The notes: generated from the sequence alone by a model not told the origin. A DNA stretch of 64,000 bases from Saussurea involucrata (GCA_033807775.1 CM066324.1:134159501-134223500), one strand, 5' to 3'; shown: positions 23,322 through 35,674, counted from the first letter of the stretch. Made by a program: numbers and translations.

Positions 23322-26300
23322 TCATAGAAATCGTATGAGCTCGACTGCAAACTTTCCCTTCTTGGTTTCATTCACTTCTCCTATCTGACACAAACACAAA
23401 ACACCCAAGTAAAACGTGTCGAATGATTTAGAAGATCTTTCTAGAACAAATACCAAATAAGACAGGACTAGAGGGGCCCTTTACCGACACAAACTGGGTA
23501 AGCTCAACTGGGTAAGAGTGCAGTCTGGATCGGCACTAATCACTGACCTAGTAAGGGTCTGTTTGTTAGCAGCTTAACGAGCTTAATGGGACTCATAACT
23601 TATTTGGTCCACTATACATGAACTGTTTGGGAGTGGCTAATATAGAAAGTGGCTTAGGGGCTGTTTGGTTGGTTTTCCATTAAGTCCTGTATGAATAAGG
23701 TTGTCTGTGTGGATTAATCTGTCTGTATAGATTGGAAAGGTTTTTGTTTGGGAGGGTGTTTTCATACATGGAAGTACCATGTTTTTTAATTGGAAGCACT
23801 GGTTTGGACAAAACTTGGCTTTCTGCATAAAGCTCCCTTCTAAAAGCTTAATAAATAAGTCACTTTCTATATCATTAAGCCACTACCAAACAGTCATGTA
23901 TAGCTGACTGAATAAGCTATGAGTCCCATTAAGCCCATTAAGCTGCTAACAAACAGGCCCTTATTCAGTAAGCTTCTAGGAGGGAGCTTTATGCAGAAAG
24001 CCAAGTTTTTTTTTTGCAAACCTGCCTCTCTCAATTAAAAAACACGCTACTTCCATCTATGAAGAAACCCTCCCAAACAAAAACCTTCCCAATCCATACA
24101 GATTAATCTGCACAGACAACTTTATTCATGCATGGCTTAATGGAAAACCAACCAAAGAGTCCCTCCATTAGCTTACCAGGTCAACATCTCGGTCGGTATC
24201 ATGGACTGATAAGAAGGGATTGGTAAACAACAACCTCTCTTAACGGGCAAGTGCCTCTTACCCAATAAGAAGCGATAAACACGTAGTAAATGTGATCTAA
24301 CCTTTAATCTTCCTTTCCCACTTACGGATATCATGTCTCCGCTCCTTATAGTCGTGTTGTTCTTCGTGACCGTCACCCAATTAACGCGCACATCCCCATC
24401 ACTGAATCACGGGGCACCACGATCACAAAAAAAAACGCAAAAAAAGATCCATTTCGGTCAAAGTAACATCAATTTGTCAAAAGGGTACCTGATCAAACCA
24501 ACTAGTTTTGATCTCGAGATCTTGAATCCAGCACTTGCTATCGAGTCAATCCTCATAGACGCTTCTACAGTTTTGAACGTTTTCGTCCTATAAAAAAAGG
24601 CACGTTTTATGTCGAGTTTATGGCCATTACGAAATAAACCTTGAAGAAAGAAAACCCGAGATGTTGTTTAAAGACCTTGGTGGTTCGTATTCAAGGGCAA
24701 TCAATGGCATCTTTTTACACGTCACAGGTACGTTCCCAACCTGCCATTGATAATAAGTTACGGTACATTGACTCATGAAAATTATACCAAACCAAACGTA
24801 CCCAGTATATATATGGGGTAAGATGTACACATACCTGACCTCTACCTTAAATATCAGTAATCAACGAGAATATAAATAGAAACAAGTACATGAAAAACAT
24901 AACCATGAGAATTATGGACTTCAATGCTATTACCTTATCGAGTGATAAAGTGAGGAAGTCAACTAGTTCCGGAACAACAAGAACATGAGCTCCCTTTTCT
25001 CCCTGCAACCGAACAAGAAATCCCGAATGATGTTCTAACAAAGTCAACACCTTTCGGGTTCTTTTTCTATTTTTCACCTTTTTTTTCTTTTTCAAACGAG
25101 AACAAATTATGTGTAATACCTGCAATAAAAATAAACGAACCCAGTATGTCCCACCCAGAGGGAGGGGGGGTCTGAGAGGGTAAGATGTACGCAGACTTGA
25201 CCTCTACTCAAAAGTGCAAAGCAGATGTACGGAGACCTCACATCTGCTCAAAAGAGTAGAGCAATTGTTTCCTTAGGGTGCGTTTGGTACACTGGACATG
25301 ACAGAACAGAACAAGAATCATTGTTCCACGTTTGGCAAGACTTTTATGTGGAACGGACAGGAACAAAGTGGAAAAGGCTTGTGTTCCACCCCCACCCCAT
25401 GGAACAAGGTGGAAAAGACTTATGTTTTACAAATATAACCTCAAAATAAAACATAATTCTCTTCTAAAACATCAAATACACTTTCCTCTTTACATTTTAT
25501 TCATTCTTCAAATTTTATGTATTGTATTTTATGCTTTTTAAACTTTCACTTTATTGTCCTCAAAATATTCTTTTCCTACGGTTTCTATATATTGATTAAT
25601 TTATGTAATTTATTAAATATTAATAATAAAAAATAATATAGAAAAAGTGTAAAATAAAATTTGGAAACTACATAAACTTTTTATTTTGGTGTCATTTTGT
25701 CTTGACGAGAACTTTTTAACGAAATATTTTGTTATAGAAAATATTTATTTTATTATAATTAAATAAATTACATAATTAATCAAAATATATACAATATGTA
25801 AACAACTCATTAAGGGTAAATTGGTCATTTTATATGTTTTGTCTTGTCCAATTCTTTCTTACCAAACGTTGAACAGCTATTCTGTCACGTCGTGTTCTAT
25901 CATGTATGGATACCAAACATACCCATAAATACCCCCAATTTGTGAAAAGTGTGCGAAAGCAGAATATACCTGCAAAAGAATATCCCCCAATTTATCTCTT
26001 ACAATCCCTGTGCCAAGAATAGCACCAAGAAAGTCACCATGGGAACAAGGTTGAAAACCAAAGTTCCCTGAAATACTGCAAAAAAAAATCTAACTTTTTT
26101 AATGATAAATTAAGTCATAAAAACCCGAATTTAACTCCTAAAATCAACCATTAACCACCTTAACGCCGCCACAATATCGGGCTCGGTTGTCAAGGCTTCT
26201 GGATGTCCAACCGATAGCCGGCAACGTTCAGCCTCAGGATAGCCTCCTTGGACTAATGTTTTAACATCCGCTAGTTTTTCTATAATCATCATCGACTCCT

Positions 26301-27692
26301 TTACCACGGGTGGTGTGAGAAAATCCGTATGAAGAACTTCACGCCTTAACGATGCCCGTTTTGCCTAATTACAATCCCAAATGCTGATCTATAAAAATCG
26401 AGAAGTGGCACCTCCTCCATCACATGAAATCTACAATACCTTATGTTTGAAAATGTTCTTTCAGGGTGCAGTTGGTACGCCAAACACGAGTCCAATCATG
26501 TCAAGTCCAGTCCAGTCCGCGTACCAAGAGTCCGTTAAATTGTTGGAAAATTGTCCAAAATAGCCAATTTTAACCTCCCAATTCACTTTATAGCCGTTCT
26601 TCTACATATTTGACCGAAATAGCCCAAGATTTCGCAAGTAGCACTTTAGCAACTTGCGGCATTCACTTTTTATGAATATAATATTCATATATTTGCAATT
26701 TCGCAAGTTGTTAAAATGCTACTTGGGAAATGCTGACGTGGAAGTGTCACTTGCTAAAGTTGTTAAAAGTGCTACATACCAACTTGCAAAAGTGATACTT
26801 GCCACGTCCCATTTCACAGGTAGCACTTTAGCAACTTGCAAAAATGCTACTTTATGAATATTATATTCATAAAAAGTGAAATTTTGCAAGTTGCGAAAGT
26901 GTTATATGCAAAATCTTGGCTATTTTGGTCAATTGAGTAGAAAAGCGGCTATAAAATGAATCAAGAAGTCAGGAATGGCTACTTTGGACAATTTCCCTAA
27001 ATTGTGACTTTTCTTTTTCTTGGCAGGATTTCAAAATAAATTACCATTTCAATAATATGCTTCACTTCTTCATTGGAGCCCTTTTCACCACCTCCCTTGA
27101 GTAAAATCTCATTGTCACCCTTTACAGCTTGTGCCAAATGACATATACCAATACCTGTGTATGTATATATACAGTCCATATAATTCTAATCCCTCAGTTC
27201 AACAACAAAAGGAATCAAAATGTGGGGCTTTGACCTTTCTGAAGTCAAACCTATTGTTTATAAAATGCAAATTATATGTATTTGGGTACAAAATTAACAC
27301 CAATTGAATTCACATTTTGAGTTCTTGTTGTCGAATGTAATGTGGGTAGCATCAATTTTAAGAAAACTTTGAAAATCCCAAACATAATTATGCAGTTGAA
27401 TGGTGAAATGTTTGACATCCAAAGTCAAACGGTTAATCAATTACTAATTTTTGGTGCAAAAGATCTGGAAAACATTTAAACCCATGATTAATCAGCAAAA
27501 ACTTAACAAGAAATCAAGAAAGTTGACAAATTTTTTGAGAAGGTTGATGATGAAACCTGAAGAAATCAAAGGGGGGTGGAATAAAGATGGAGGAAACTTA
27601 TGGTTGACGACGGCGAAACCAGAGTTGGGTATTGCTTGAACTGCTCTTTTCAGCAACGGCTGAGCCACGGCGGCGAAGCTCATGGATGCCAT
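23322..27692 (-). CDS. Plastid S4-domain RNA-binding protein, YlmH-like
   Basis: Nine exons: 27692-27557, 27154-27045, 26364-26159, 26075-25970, 25002-24934, 24740-24676, 24587-24489, 24401-24302 and 23384-23322, giving 317 aa. All junctions are GT-AG and the phases agree. Order: an N-terminal stretch of about 45 aa rich in Ala, Ser, Pro and Phe, plausibly a plastid transit peptide; a helical region with AKRASLRREVLHTDFLTPP; the conserved core NFGFQPCSHGDFLGAILGTG; LVVPELVDF; then an S4 fold from about residue 238 (MRIDSIASAGFKISRSKLV ... GDVRVNW ... GDMISVSGKGRLK) and a C-terminus ending FAVELIRFL. This matches the family called photosystem II S4 domain protein in cyanobacteria and RNA-binding S4 domain protein in plants (At1g53120 from memory). 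S4 domains bind structured RNA, often rRNA. The precise job in plants is not established here. Introns 2, 4 and 8 hold MITEs. Confidence 0.93.
23555..24167. mobile_element. Outer Tourist-like MITE in S4-gene intron 8, interrupted by a sibling
   Basis: The left end GGGTCTGTTTGTTAGCAGC follows TAA; the right end is AACCAACCAAAGAGTCCC. Removing 23,657-23,960 plus one TTA joins AGAAAGTGGCTTA to TTCAGTAAGCTTC, restoring the order seen in the intact copy at 13,745-14,018. Confidence 0.78.
23657..23960. mobile_element. Inner Tourist-like MITE, 304 bp
   Basis: Begins GGGGCTGTTTGGTTGGTTTT and ends CTGCTAACAAACAGGCCC, with TTA on both sides (23,654-23,656 and 23,961-23,963). It is nearly identical to 31,097-31,401 in a PPI1 intron, so both are probably recent. 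Confidence 0.9.
25277..25925. mobile_element. MITE in S4-gene intron 4, ~650 bp
   Basis: The ends GGGTGCGTTTGGTACACTGG and GGATACCAAACATACCC form inverted repeats, with CACGTTTGGCAAGAC inside the left end. It is related to the SINE-interrupted element at 15,690-16,487, in inverse orientation. Confidence 0.72.
26544..26997. mobile_element. MITE in S4-gene intron 2, 454 bp, 8-bp duplication
   Basis: The left end TGGAAAATTGTCCAAAATAG and the right end (inverse GGGAAATTGTCCAAAGTAGC) are inverted repeats. The flanks TAAATTGT at 26,536-26,543 and 26,998-27,005 are identical. The interior repeats the words GCACTTTAGCAACTTGC. The 8-bp duplication points to a hAT- or Mutator-type mover. Confidence 0.85.
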
Positions 27693-27863
27693 GGCCGTCG
27701 GTGTGCCGGATTATTGTTTGTTACCGTTATTATCTTCAATCCTTGCTTCTTGCCACTCGTAAAGTTGGGTTTCTTGAATCTTGGATTCGAGAAAAGGATG
27801 TTGAAAAGAAACTATGAGAAAATAGAGAAAACATGACATTTGTAAAAATCTCTAAATTTAATT

Positions 27864-28163
27864 GGGTGTTTGGGAGTGCTTATATTTTTTACTCATTTGC
27901 TTATAGCTTCTTCCCACCACAAATAAGCTATTTGGAGTGTTTGGATAGAAAAAATCAAAAGTGCTTATTTGCTTCTCCTCACCACAAATAAGTTGTTTTT
28001 GATAAGTCATTCCATACCTACTTATTTCCTTCTCCTTATTTCCTTATCTATCCAAATTACCTTTTTACCCTCAATTTTTAACAAACACTTTTTAAAAACT
28101 GCTTTTCCTCACCACATAAGCAAATAAGCATAAGTTAAAAATATAAGCACTCCCAAACGCCCC
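27864..28163. mobile_element. MITE upstream of the S4 gene, 300 bp
   Basis: GGGTGTTTGGGAGTGCTTAT at the left mirrors ATAAGCACTCCCAAACGCCC at the right. The interior carries matching CTTCTCCTCACCAC and AAATAAGC words. It lies about 170 bp upstream of the start codon, so it forms part of that gene's promoter region. Confidence 0.8.
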
Positions 28164-28294
28164 TTTAGTAATCTCTAGATAGATAGTTTTCTCCCAAAAC
28201 TAATCATTACCTTTAAAAAAGTAAATTTTTTTTTCGTAACTTTCTATATATTAAATATTTTAATAATATAATTAAATAAATTAAATATTTTAAT

Positions 28295-28800
28295 AAAATA
28301 ATTAATACTAAAGTTGCTAAATAGCATAGCTATTGGAGTTGGATGCAATTTTTTTTGAGATTTTGATTTTTTTTACTCTATTTTAGAAAAACTTTAGCAT
28401 AGCTGTTGGAGATGCTCTTAGAACATCTCAAGCTAAAGTTTTTTTAATATAGAGTAAAATAAAAATAAAAATCTCTAAAAAAATGCATCCAACTTCAAAA
28501 ATTATTATATTTTAACAACTTTAGTATTAATTATCTTGTTAAAATATTCAATTTATTTAATTATATTATTAAAGTATTTCATATATGAAAAGTTAGGAGG
28601 GAAAAAGTTTGCCTTTTGGGAGTAACTATTAGTTTTGGAGAGAAATTATCTATTTTAGAGATTCCTCAAAATATAGAGATTTTTACAATCTCTTTCCTCA
28701 TTTCTCCATTTTAGCATAAAGGATAACTTAACTATTAGAGCAACAAAAATGTTAAAATCCCACTTTTTCCATTTTAGCATTGCTGTTGGAGATGCTCTTA
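28295..28800. repeat. Decayed MITE pair with GTTGGAGATGCTCTTA tags
   Basis: TAGCATAGCTGTTGGAGATG near 28,400 recurs as TTAGCATTGCTGTTGGAGAT near 28,778. Inverse wording (CTTTAGTATTAATTA and its complement) lies between. This is a typical short plant MITE family. Borders not resolved. Confidence 0.5.
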
Positions 28801-28858
28801 AAAAGTTCAATTTTTAAAAAAAAGTGTTAGTATAATTTAAATCATTGATCCCGAATAA

Positions 28859-29146
28859 GGGGCCGTTTACCTAATCACTTACCCGGATAAGTGTTTACCA
28901 GTAAAATTATACACTATCACTTACTTCCCGGGTAAGATTTTAGTCCACCAAAATGGCATCGTATGCAACAATTTAGCCGGTAAGCGCTAACCGTGGTAAG
29001 AGCCGTCGCACTCACTTACCGGGTAAGACTCTCGGTCCTTGCTTCCCCTCTTAGCGGGTAAGATTCTTAGTCTTTGCCATATTCATCTGGTAAGCTAATG
29101 TGACTTGGTAAGCACTTACCAGAGTAAGCGTTTTGTAAACGGCCCC
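28859..29146. mobile_element. Tourist-like MITE, 288 bp
   Basis: Starts GGGGCCGTTTACCTAATCAC and ends TTTTGTAAACGGCCCC, with TAA on both sides (28,856-28,858 and 29,147-29,149). Same family as 22,524-22,812. Confidence 0.88.
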
Positions 29147-29149
29147 TAA

Positions 29150-30114
29150 GTATTCCAAGTGTCCAAGACATTCACGAAATACTTATCATTGATATTGTAA
29201 AGAAAACTACATCAATTATTCAAGTTGAATGAGGATGTATGTCTCACTCTTGATTATCCGATGTTCGTTATAGAAACAGGTTTGTAAGTGAACTTTCCTC
29301 CATAACTTATGGGTTCGGGGACTAAGGGATTGTTTACCAAACGCGCTTACAGGATGAATGTTTACCTACGAAAGTCACAATCATCACTTACCATATCAGT
29401 TAACATTATCGATCATCAAAATAAATTGTTAGTAAACGTCTTTTATTGGTAAGAGCTAACCCAATAAGCATCTTTTTCCCTCACTTATAGGTACCCTTTT
29501 GACAAATTGATGTTACTTTGACCGAAATGGATATTCTGCATCATTTGTAAAAATCTTCTCCCACATAAACCTTATTATTATTATTAAGCCACTTTCTATA
29601 TTATTAAGTCATGTATAGTTGATCAGAGGTGACAGGGCCACACCTAGAAACCTAAACAGTATGCGGTAAAGGCCGACATTAATGGGTGCAAGAGTGAGCG
29701 TGCTAAGCAATAGTAACGTTTATTGTTCAAAACTGCTGAATAACCACCGGTAACGTTCCGTTCATAACCGATGCATAATAGCTATTATACACAATCCAAA
29801 ACGCAATCGATGTTCGAGTCCAACAAGCCCTGTATATCATCAGATCAACACATATGCAAAATATATCACATAAAACAACATTATGTTTCTTATAAAAACC
29901 AAAAATATCAAAAATTACACTAATCCAAAACCAACTTCTATGGCTCCTCAATCTCAGTTACATTTTTCAAACTACCTCCTACTAAACCATCATATTCTCG
30001 ACTTCTCGGTCCGCAAATACAAATCAAAGAAAACGAACCCCAAAACCAAAAACGACATTACTTTCGAACAAACCACATGTATCCATCCATACCGTTCATT
30101 TTCACCCTTTTCGT
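29150..30114. other. Sequence between the S4 gene and PPI1
   Basis: Contains a decayed CTTACC-type MITE at about 29,330-29,490. The right part is presumably the 3' untranslated end of PPI1, whose stop codon is at 30,115. No other gene is supported. Confidence 0.4.
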
Positions 30115-33100
30115 CTATGCATACAAGTTATACCCGACGGCTAAAATCACAACCACCATCGCAGAAGCCGCAGCAGCGTAATAATACATATAGTTGTTCG
30201 ACTTTTTGCGTTTCAGTATCACTTTCGAAATCGATTCGGGTCCTTTCCCCCTCATGTTTCTGCTCCTAACTCTCGTGTTCTCCTTCGGAATCGACTTCTT
30301 TGCCGTAACCTTAACGTTTTCTTCAACCTTTTCTTCCTCAGGAGCGTCGGTTAAGGCCTCCTCCGTCGTTGCTTCCTCGGGCCCCACGGCTGGCGCCGAA
30401 GCCTGCATTTTCTTCTTCTCTTTCTTCTCGCGATCCTGTAAAACAAATGAACGAAAACCCGTCATTTTTATGATCAAAAGGTCGAAAAGATTTGAAACGA
30501 ACGAAAAACGTAAAACGAGAGTGATTTCCTTGAGTTTCTTCTCGGCTTCCTTTTCAGCTTTTTTCTGCGCTTTAATTGCGGCTTTTTCCGCAAGTTTCTT
30601 CTTCCGTTCCAAAGCCTGTTTCGCTTTCGCAATCTCCTCCTCCCTCTTGATCTCCTTGAGTTTCGATTCGTCGACTTCTTTTGTTTTCGTCGGCTTTTTC
30701 TCCACCCTGAAAATCTCTTCCTCCTCCTCTTCGTTTTTCTCTTTTTTACCCTTCACCGTCCCATTCGTTTCCTTGGGGGTATTACCGTCTTTTTCTTCCT
30801 CAACCATGACAACCGGAGGTGGGGCCGGTTCTTCCTTCGGTTGTTTTGCCTTCGGTTTTGCTACGACCTCGGTCTCGACAGGAACGGGAGTTGGAATTTC
30901 TTGTGAAATCAATGGCTTCTCTCCGGGATTCCGCATACGCCCATCTTTGCTTAGTTGGCGGATATCGAGCGATTGCAGGATTCTTTTCTCGTAATCTTCC
31001 CTGAATGCTTTACTATTATTCCACTCCGACATGAACTTGTCAACCTAAATTCATTAAGTGAAAAAATGAGTTATAAGTTCGAGAATAATAGACTAAGGGG
31101 CTGTTTGGTTGGTTTTCCATTAAGTCATGTATGAATAAAGTTGTCTGTGTGGATTAATCTGTCTGTATAGATTGGAAAGGTTTTTGTTTGGGAGGGTGTT
31201 TTCATAGATGGAAGGACCACGTTTTTTAATTGGGAGAGACTGGTTTGGACAAAACTTGGCTTTCTGCATAAAGCTCCCTCCTAAAAGCTTAATAAATAAG
31301 TCACTTTCTATATCATTAAGCCACTACCAAACAGTCATGTATAGCTGACTGAATAAGCTATATGTCCCATTAAGCTCATTAAGCTGCTAACAAACAGGCC
31401 CTAAGGTTATTTTGTCGCTAATGAGCTAGCTGGTAGCTGATAAACTAGTCATGTAGAAACTAGCTTATAAGCTAGATGGTAATATAAAATGAACTAAAAG
31501 AACATGTTGAAAAAATATAAGGGGCATAATTAGAAAGAAAAAAACATAGTAATGAAACGCTATTTGTAGTCATGTTTGGTAAAAACTAGCTTACAAGCAA
31601 ACGGTAATATAATATGACCTAAAAAGATTTGTTGACAAGTTAATTGAACAAGTTATAAGGGGCATAATTGGAAAAAAGTGGAAAAACCCACTGAAGGTTA
31701 TTGAAACGATATTTGAATTTTGAAGTAGCGTTTCAATAAGCCACAGCTTATGGCTAACCAAACGGGACTTTCTCAATAAGCTCAAAAAATAACCTATCTT
31801 AATGTTATCGAGACAACTAACAAACCTCTGATATAGAAAGCTCAATAAGGGCATTAACGTCCTTATTCGCAGCCAGCCTTCTTGCGTCATTCAAGAGCGA
31901 GCGGTTCTGATAAAAGCAACTATTCTGAAAAAGATCCAAAACACAACAGATGATCAAACATCCACGTCTCCAAAAACACACAAAATTTATCCACAAATCA
32001 AAATTACCAACATACCCCTTCTTCACGTTTATTCCTCAACTCACGAATCTTCTCGTAGACCTTGTCCCTTTTCTCGACCACCCCGTGCAATTCCTCCTCT
32101 AAAGAAGCAATCACACCGTTTATGGCCTCTTTTTCAGCCTCGAGGGTCTTAACTTTTGCCTTAATCGCCTGTTGATCTTTGCGGACCCCATCAAGACCGA
32201 CGCCAATAAGCTACAAAGCAGAAATCGTTATAAAGATTTCACATATGAACCATTGGGATCTTGGATATACAAGATTTTTGTGAGCGGTGTTCTTACTTTG
32301 ACCTGGTCTTGGATGGCATCTTTTTCACCAACGGATTTCTGAACTTCCGCCCTCATAGCAGCATTTGCGATAACTTTATCTCGTGTCCCTTCAAGTTGTT
32401 TGATTTCTCGAATGATTTGTTTTTCCTCGTTTAGGGTAATACTTTCATGTTGAATGCGGTATTGCAAACTCTTAATCTGCGTACAAAGTGAAAAATATCA
32501 TTCAAATGACTCAAAATTTTGTTGTTTAAAGATGCGGTAAAGATGCATATACATATAAACTCTACAACATAAAATATATCTAAATGACTTGTGTTTATAG
32601 AACCAAACAAGTGTGTGTTACACAGGTGTTAGCAATAAGTTGATAGAACGTTTTTGGGTTTCGTAGCAAGTTTTTTACTACACTTTTGAAGAAAACCATC
32701 CTACTATTCTTTTCTATGACATTATTTGGAAAAAAAAGTGCCTTATAAAAAAGCGTGCTCAAAAAGTAATAGGACGCTTTATTTTAAAAGTGTCATAAAA
32801 AACTTTTTAGATGCCCAAATACGTCCTAACATCCTACTGAAACACCTTTACATGGGAGGCACAATTATATTGTACTGTAAACTTAAGGGGCTGTTTGTTT
32901 TTGAAAAAATACCTCTTAAGTCTGAAAATTAAGAGGTTTTCAGATTTAAGACTGTTTGTTTTATTTTTAGAAAAAAATCTGAAAACCTCTTAATGTCCTC
33001 TGAAATTTTAGAGGTGCACCATCCACTTAATTCCTCTTATTTTTTTTAAGGGCTCAGTTCCTTCTACCTTCTCCTCAATTGCATGCATGGTTGATGGATA

Positions 33101-34323
33101 TGAATGTGTGTGTTATCAAATAGTGGTCTCTTTCAAGTTGGAATTTTAAAACATAATATTTTTAGTCAATTAAGATGTTTATCATTTTATAAAAACAAAC
33201 AGTCTTAATATTTCAGATTTCAGACTTCAGCACCACCTCTTACTTTTTAGATGTAAAATCAGATTTCAGACTTCAGACCTCTTAAAAAACAAACAACACC
33301 TAAGTCTTATAAAGTAGTTTATTAGGTCAGGTCAGAGGCAGTTTCATTTAGGAACCTTAAATATTTTGAGAACCCAGAAACCGCCTATTTTGTGTAGTAT
33401 TAATTATGAATAACGAAATAAATATTCATCTTGAATATTTTGTGTAGTATGCATTATGAATAACGTAATAAATATTCATGATGAATGGTGTGGCAAATAT
33501 TCATGATGAATAATATTCCGAGTTATTCATCATGAATACTAAATAAAATAGGTGGTTCTTGGGTTCTAAAAGTATTTAAGGTTCCTAAATGAACCTCCCT
33601 TTATTAGGGCATTTAGACATATTTGGCGTCCTACGGAAATAAACTTTGAGCATTTTATTCCTACGGAAATGATTTTATTGTTAAAACCGGGCTTACAACA
33701 TCATTGAGCTCTCCCTCAGACGAGCATATGAAACTTCTATTATCTCGATTCGCATCTCGTGGGCCCCGCAACTTTCCCAAAGCCTGCTGCAGAGGTTCGA
33801 TTTCTTTTCTCTTATCGTCCATTATCGTCCTGAAATGGTTTTTCTCTTCAACCAACGCCTTCAATTGCCCTATTACTTGCGCTCGTTCAGTCTAAAAAAT
33901 AAAAAAAATAAAAAACAACAAACATGTTTTAAAAACATAAGTAATTAAATAATCACGATAGGCTCAAAAGTATCAATTTATAACGTCATATACCCTTTTT
34001 GCCCTCAGCTTTTCGGTAATCGGATCACGGGCTTGATTAAGCTTTCTAAGCTCCTTATCAGCCAAATCAAGTTTAGCTTTCAAGTTCTGGTCTTCAACTG
34101 TTCGGTATTTAACGAAATAAACCGAATGAAACTTTTTTGCTTCGGGCCATTCGTCAACTGCATCCTTTGGAAAGCTCGTATCCGGTGTGGTTTCTACTCG
34201 AACCGATTCATTCCCGTGAGTACCAGATTCGTTTTCGTCAACGTGTCCGTTAAGAACGATCTCTTTCTTCCCGTTTTCAACAGCTACGTGAGCCAACTCA
34301 GACTCCACTCCGTCGATACCCAT
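30115..34323 (-). CDS. PPI1: Proton pump-interactor 1 (regulator of plasma-membrane H+-ATPase)
   Basis: Seven coding exons: 34323-33994, 33891-33697, 32476-32297, 32210-32016, 31924-31826, 31044-30517 and 30435-30115, giving 615 aa against about 612 in Arabidopsis PPI1. The N-terminal acidic part leads to DEWPEAKKFHSVYFVKYR and LRAKR; then come long coiled coils (KEIEPLQQALGKLRG, QYRIQHESITLNEEKQI, LEGTRDKVIANAAMRAE), FREDYEKRILQSLD, a Pro/Lys/Glu-rich region (EIAKAKQALERKKKLAEKAA) and a C-terminal membrane anchor (AAAASAMVVVILAVGYNLYA). The family binds the regulatory C-terminus of P-type H+-ATPases and stimulates the pump. The ATG at 34323 is the first in frame. The donor of exon 6 (CTC before GTTTTA at 30516) adds ITL where relatives run directly into basic sequence, so that junction is the least certain. 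Intron 2 holds a foldback and a MITE, and intron 5 a Tourist element. A leader intron precedes the gene. Confidence 0.95.
31097..31401. mobile_element. Tourist-like MITE in PPI1 intron 5, 305 bp
   Basis: Starts GGGGCTGTTTGGTTGGTTTT and ends TGCTAACAAACAGGCCC, with TAA at 31,094-31,096 and 31,402-31,404. It is nearly identical to 23,657-23,960. Confidence 0.9.
32887..33300. mobile_element. Tourist-like MITE in PPI1 intron 2, 414 bp
   Basis: Starts GGGGCTGTTTGTTTTTGA and ends AAAAACAAACAACACC, flanked by TAA (32,884-32,886 and 33,301-33,303). The interior contains CCTCTTAAGTCTGAAAA and AGATTTCAGACTTCAGA words in inverted order. Confidence 0.82.
33336..33598. mobile_element. Foldback element in PPI1 intron 2 (TTCATGATGAA family)
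   Basis: The left arm GTTTCATTTAGGAACCTTAA mirrors the right arm TTAAGGTTCCTAAATGAACC, with pairing extending about 45 bp. The core repeats TATTCATGATGAATA. Related cores occur in introns 1 and 3 of the GT14 gene at the other end of the window. Confidence 0.8.
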
Positions 34324-34373
34324 GATTTTTTTCACGATAAAATTACTTAAATAACCTTAGAAATAAGAAGACC

Positions 34374-35674
34374 CTGAATCAGGAAGAACGAATAGATCAG
34401 CCAAATAGACAAGATAACACCCGATTGATTAAAGAACTGAATTCAAACTTTACAAGCTCCGTAGACACCAATTTACGGAGAAAAATTTATAAATTCAAGA
34501 AAAATATGATTTTGAATCAAGAAAAAGATAAGATACATATTTAGAATCTACCATTTTTAAGCTCCATAAGCACCAATTTACAGAGAAAGGTTTATAAATT
34601 CAAGAAAAATATGATTTTGAATCAAGAAAAGATAAGATATATGTCTAGAATCTACCATTTTTAAGCTCCATAAGCACCAATTTACACAGAAAGGTTATTA
34701 AATTCAAGATAAATATGATATTGAATCGAGAAAATATAAGTTACATATCTAGAATCTACCATTTATAAGCTCCCTAAACACCAATTTGCAGCGAAGATAA
34801 CACTTGCTTAATTATATATAAATGAATTCAAGCTTTATAAGCTCCATAAACACCAATTTACAGAGAAAAGTTTATAAATTCAAGAAAAATATGATTTGGA
34901 ATCAAGAAAATATAAGATACATATCTAGAATCTACCCATTTTTAACCTCCATAAACACCAATTGCAGAAAAGATAACACTTTCTTAATTATATACAAATG
35001 AATTCAAACTTTAAACACCAATTTACAGAGAAAAGTTAAAATTCAAGAAATGTGTGATCTTGAATCAAGAAAAGAGCCTTCAACATCACTGGGTATGAAA
35101 TCAATACCTACAATCTCTTCCATGTCCAATTACTTAAAATTAAACATAATTAATCTTTACAAGCTCCATAAACACCAATTTACAGAGAAATTTTTAAAAA
35201 ATTCAAGAAATTGTGTTCCTTGATCTCCATCATATAAATTAAACAGCTACCAAACAATAATCAACCATGTTCATCATCCCCAACACAACAAGATCCAGCA
35301 ATCACATACAAATAAATCAGGGTATATAAACTCCATAAATCATTTCATAAAACCAATCAGAACACACAAGAGTTCATTCGCATGCATTCAAACACCAAGA
35401 TTAAACACAATTCAAAACCCAATACACACCTAACCCAATAAAATCGAAACCAAGATCGTGCGTTTCACAAGGTTTTTAATTCCTACACATCAAGTAACCA
35501 AATTCCATAAAACCCAGATCCGATTCAACACCAATTAACCTAGATTAACCAGACGAATCAAGATCAACTTGGATAAAATCATAAAAACGATGAATCAACT
35601 GAAAAGGGTGCAAGATTGAAGAGCAATAGTTACAGTTGCGGTTGCAACAAACGCAAAGATGCAAAGGGTGTTAC
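34374..35674 (-). other. Predicted leader (5' UTR) intron of PPI1
   Basis: On the minus strand a donor-like AATTTCTG/GTAACACC (35,674) and an acceptor-like TTCCTGATTCAG (34,374) would join a pyrimidine-rich leader to the short segment before the start codon at 34,323. This is inferred from splice motifs, with no transcript data. The intron would be about 1.3 kb and holds the minisatellite listed next. Confidence 0.6.
34451..35190. repeat. Minisatellite in PPI1 leader intron, ~104-bp unit
   Basis: About seven or eight imperfect units each contain AAGCTCCATAAACACCAATT, then TACAGAGAAA, AAATTCAAGAAAAATATGA, GAATCAAGAAAAGATAAGA and TAGAATCTACCATTT. Unit starts are near 34,451, 34,559, 34,663, 34,767, 34,839, 34,944 and 35,163; some units are shortened. 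Confidence 0.88.

Noticed and set aside
30194..30994. 266-codon open frame on the plus strand
   Set aside because: It lies exactly antisense to PPI1 exons 6 and 7. Its Ser/Phe-rich translation is the mirror of the Lys/Glu-rich PPI1 tail, and it crosses the PPI1 intron without any splice logic.
34324..34335. Upstream extension of PPI1 beginning with GTG
   Set aside because: The codon is GTG, not ATG. The first true ATG at 34,323 matches the family start.
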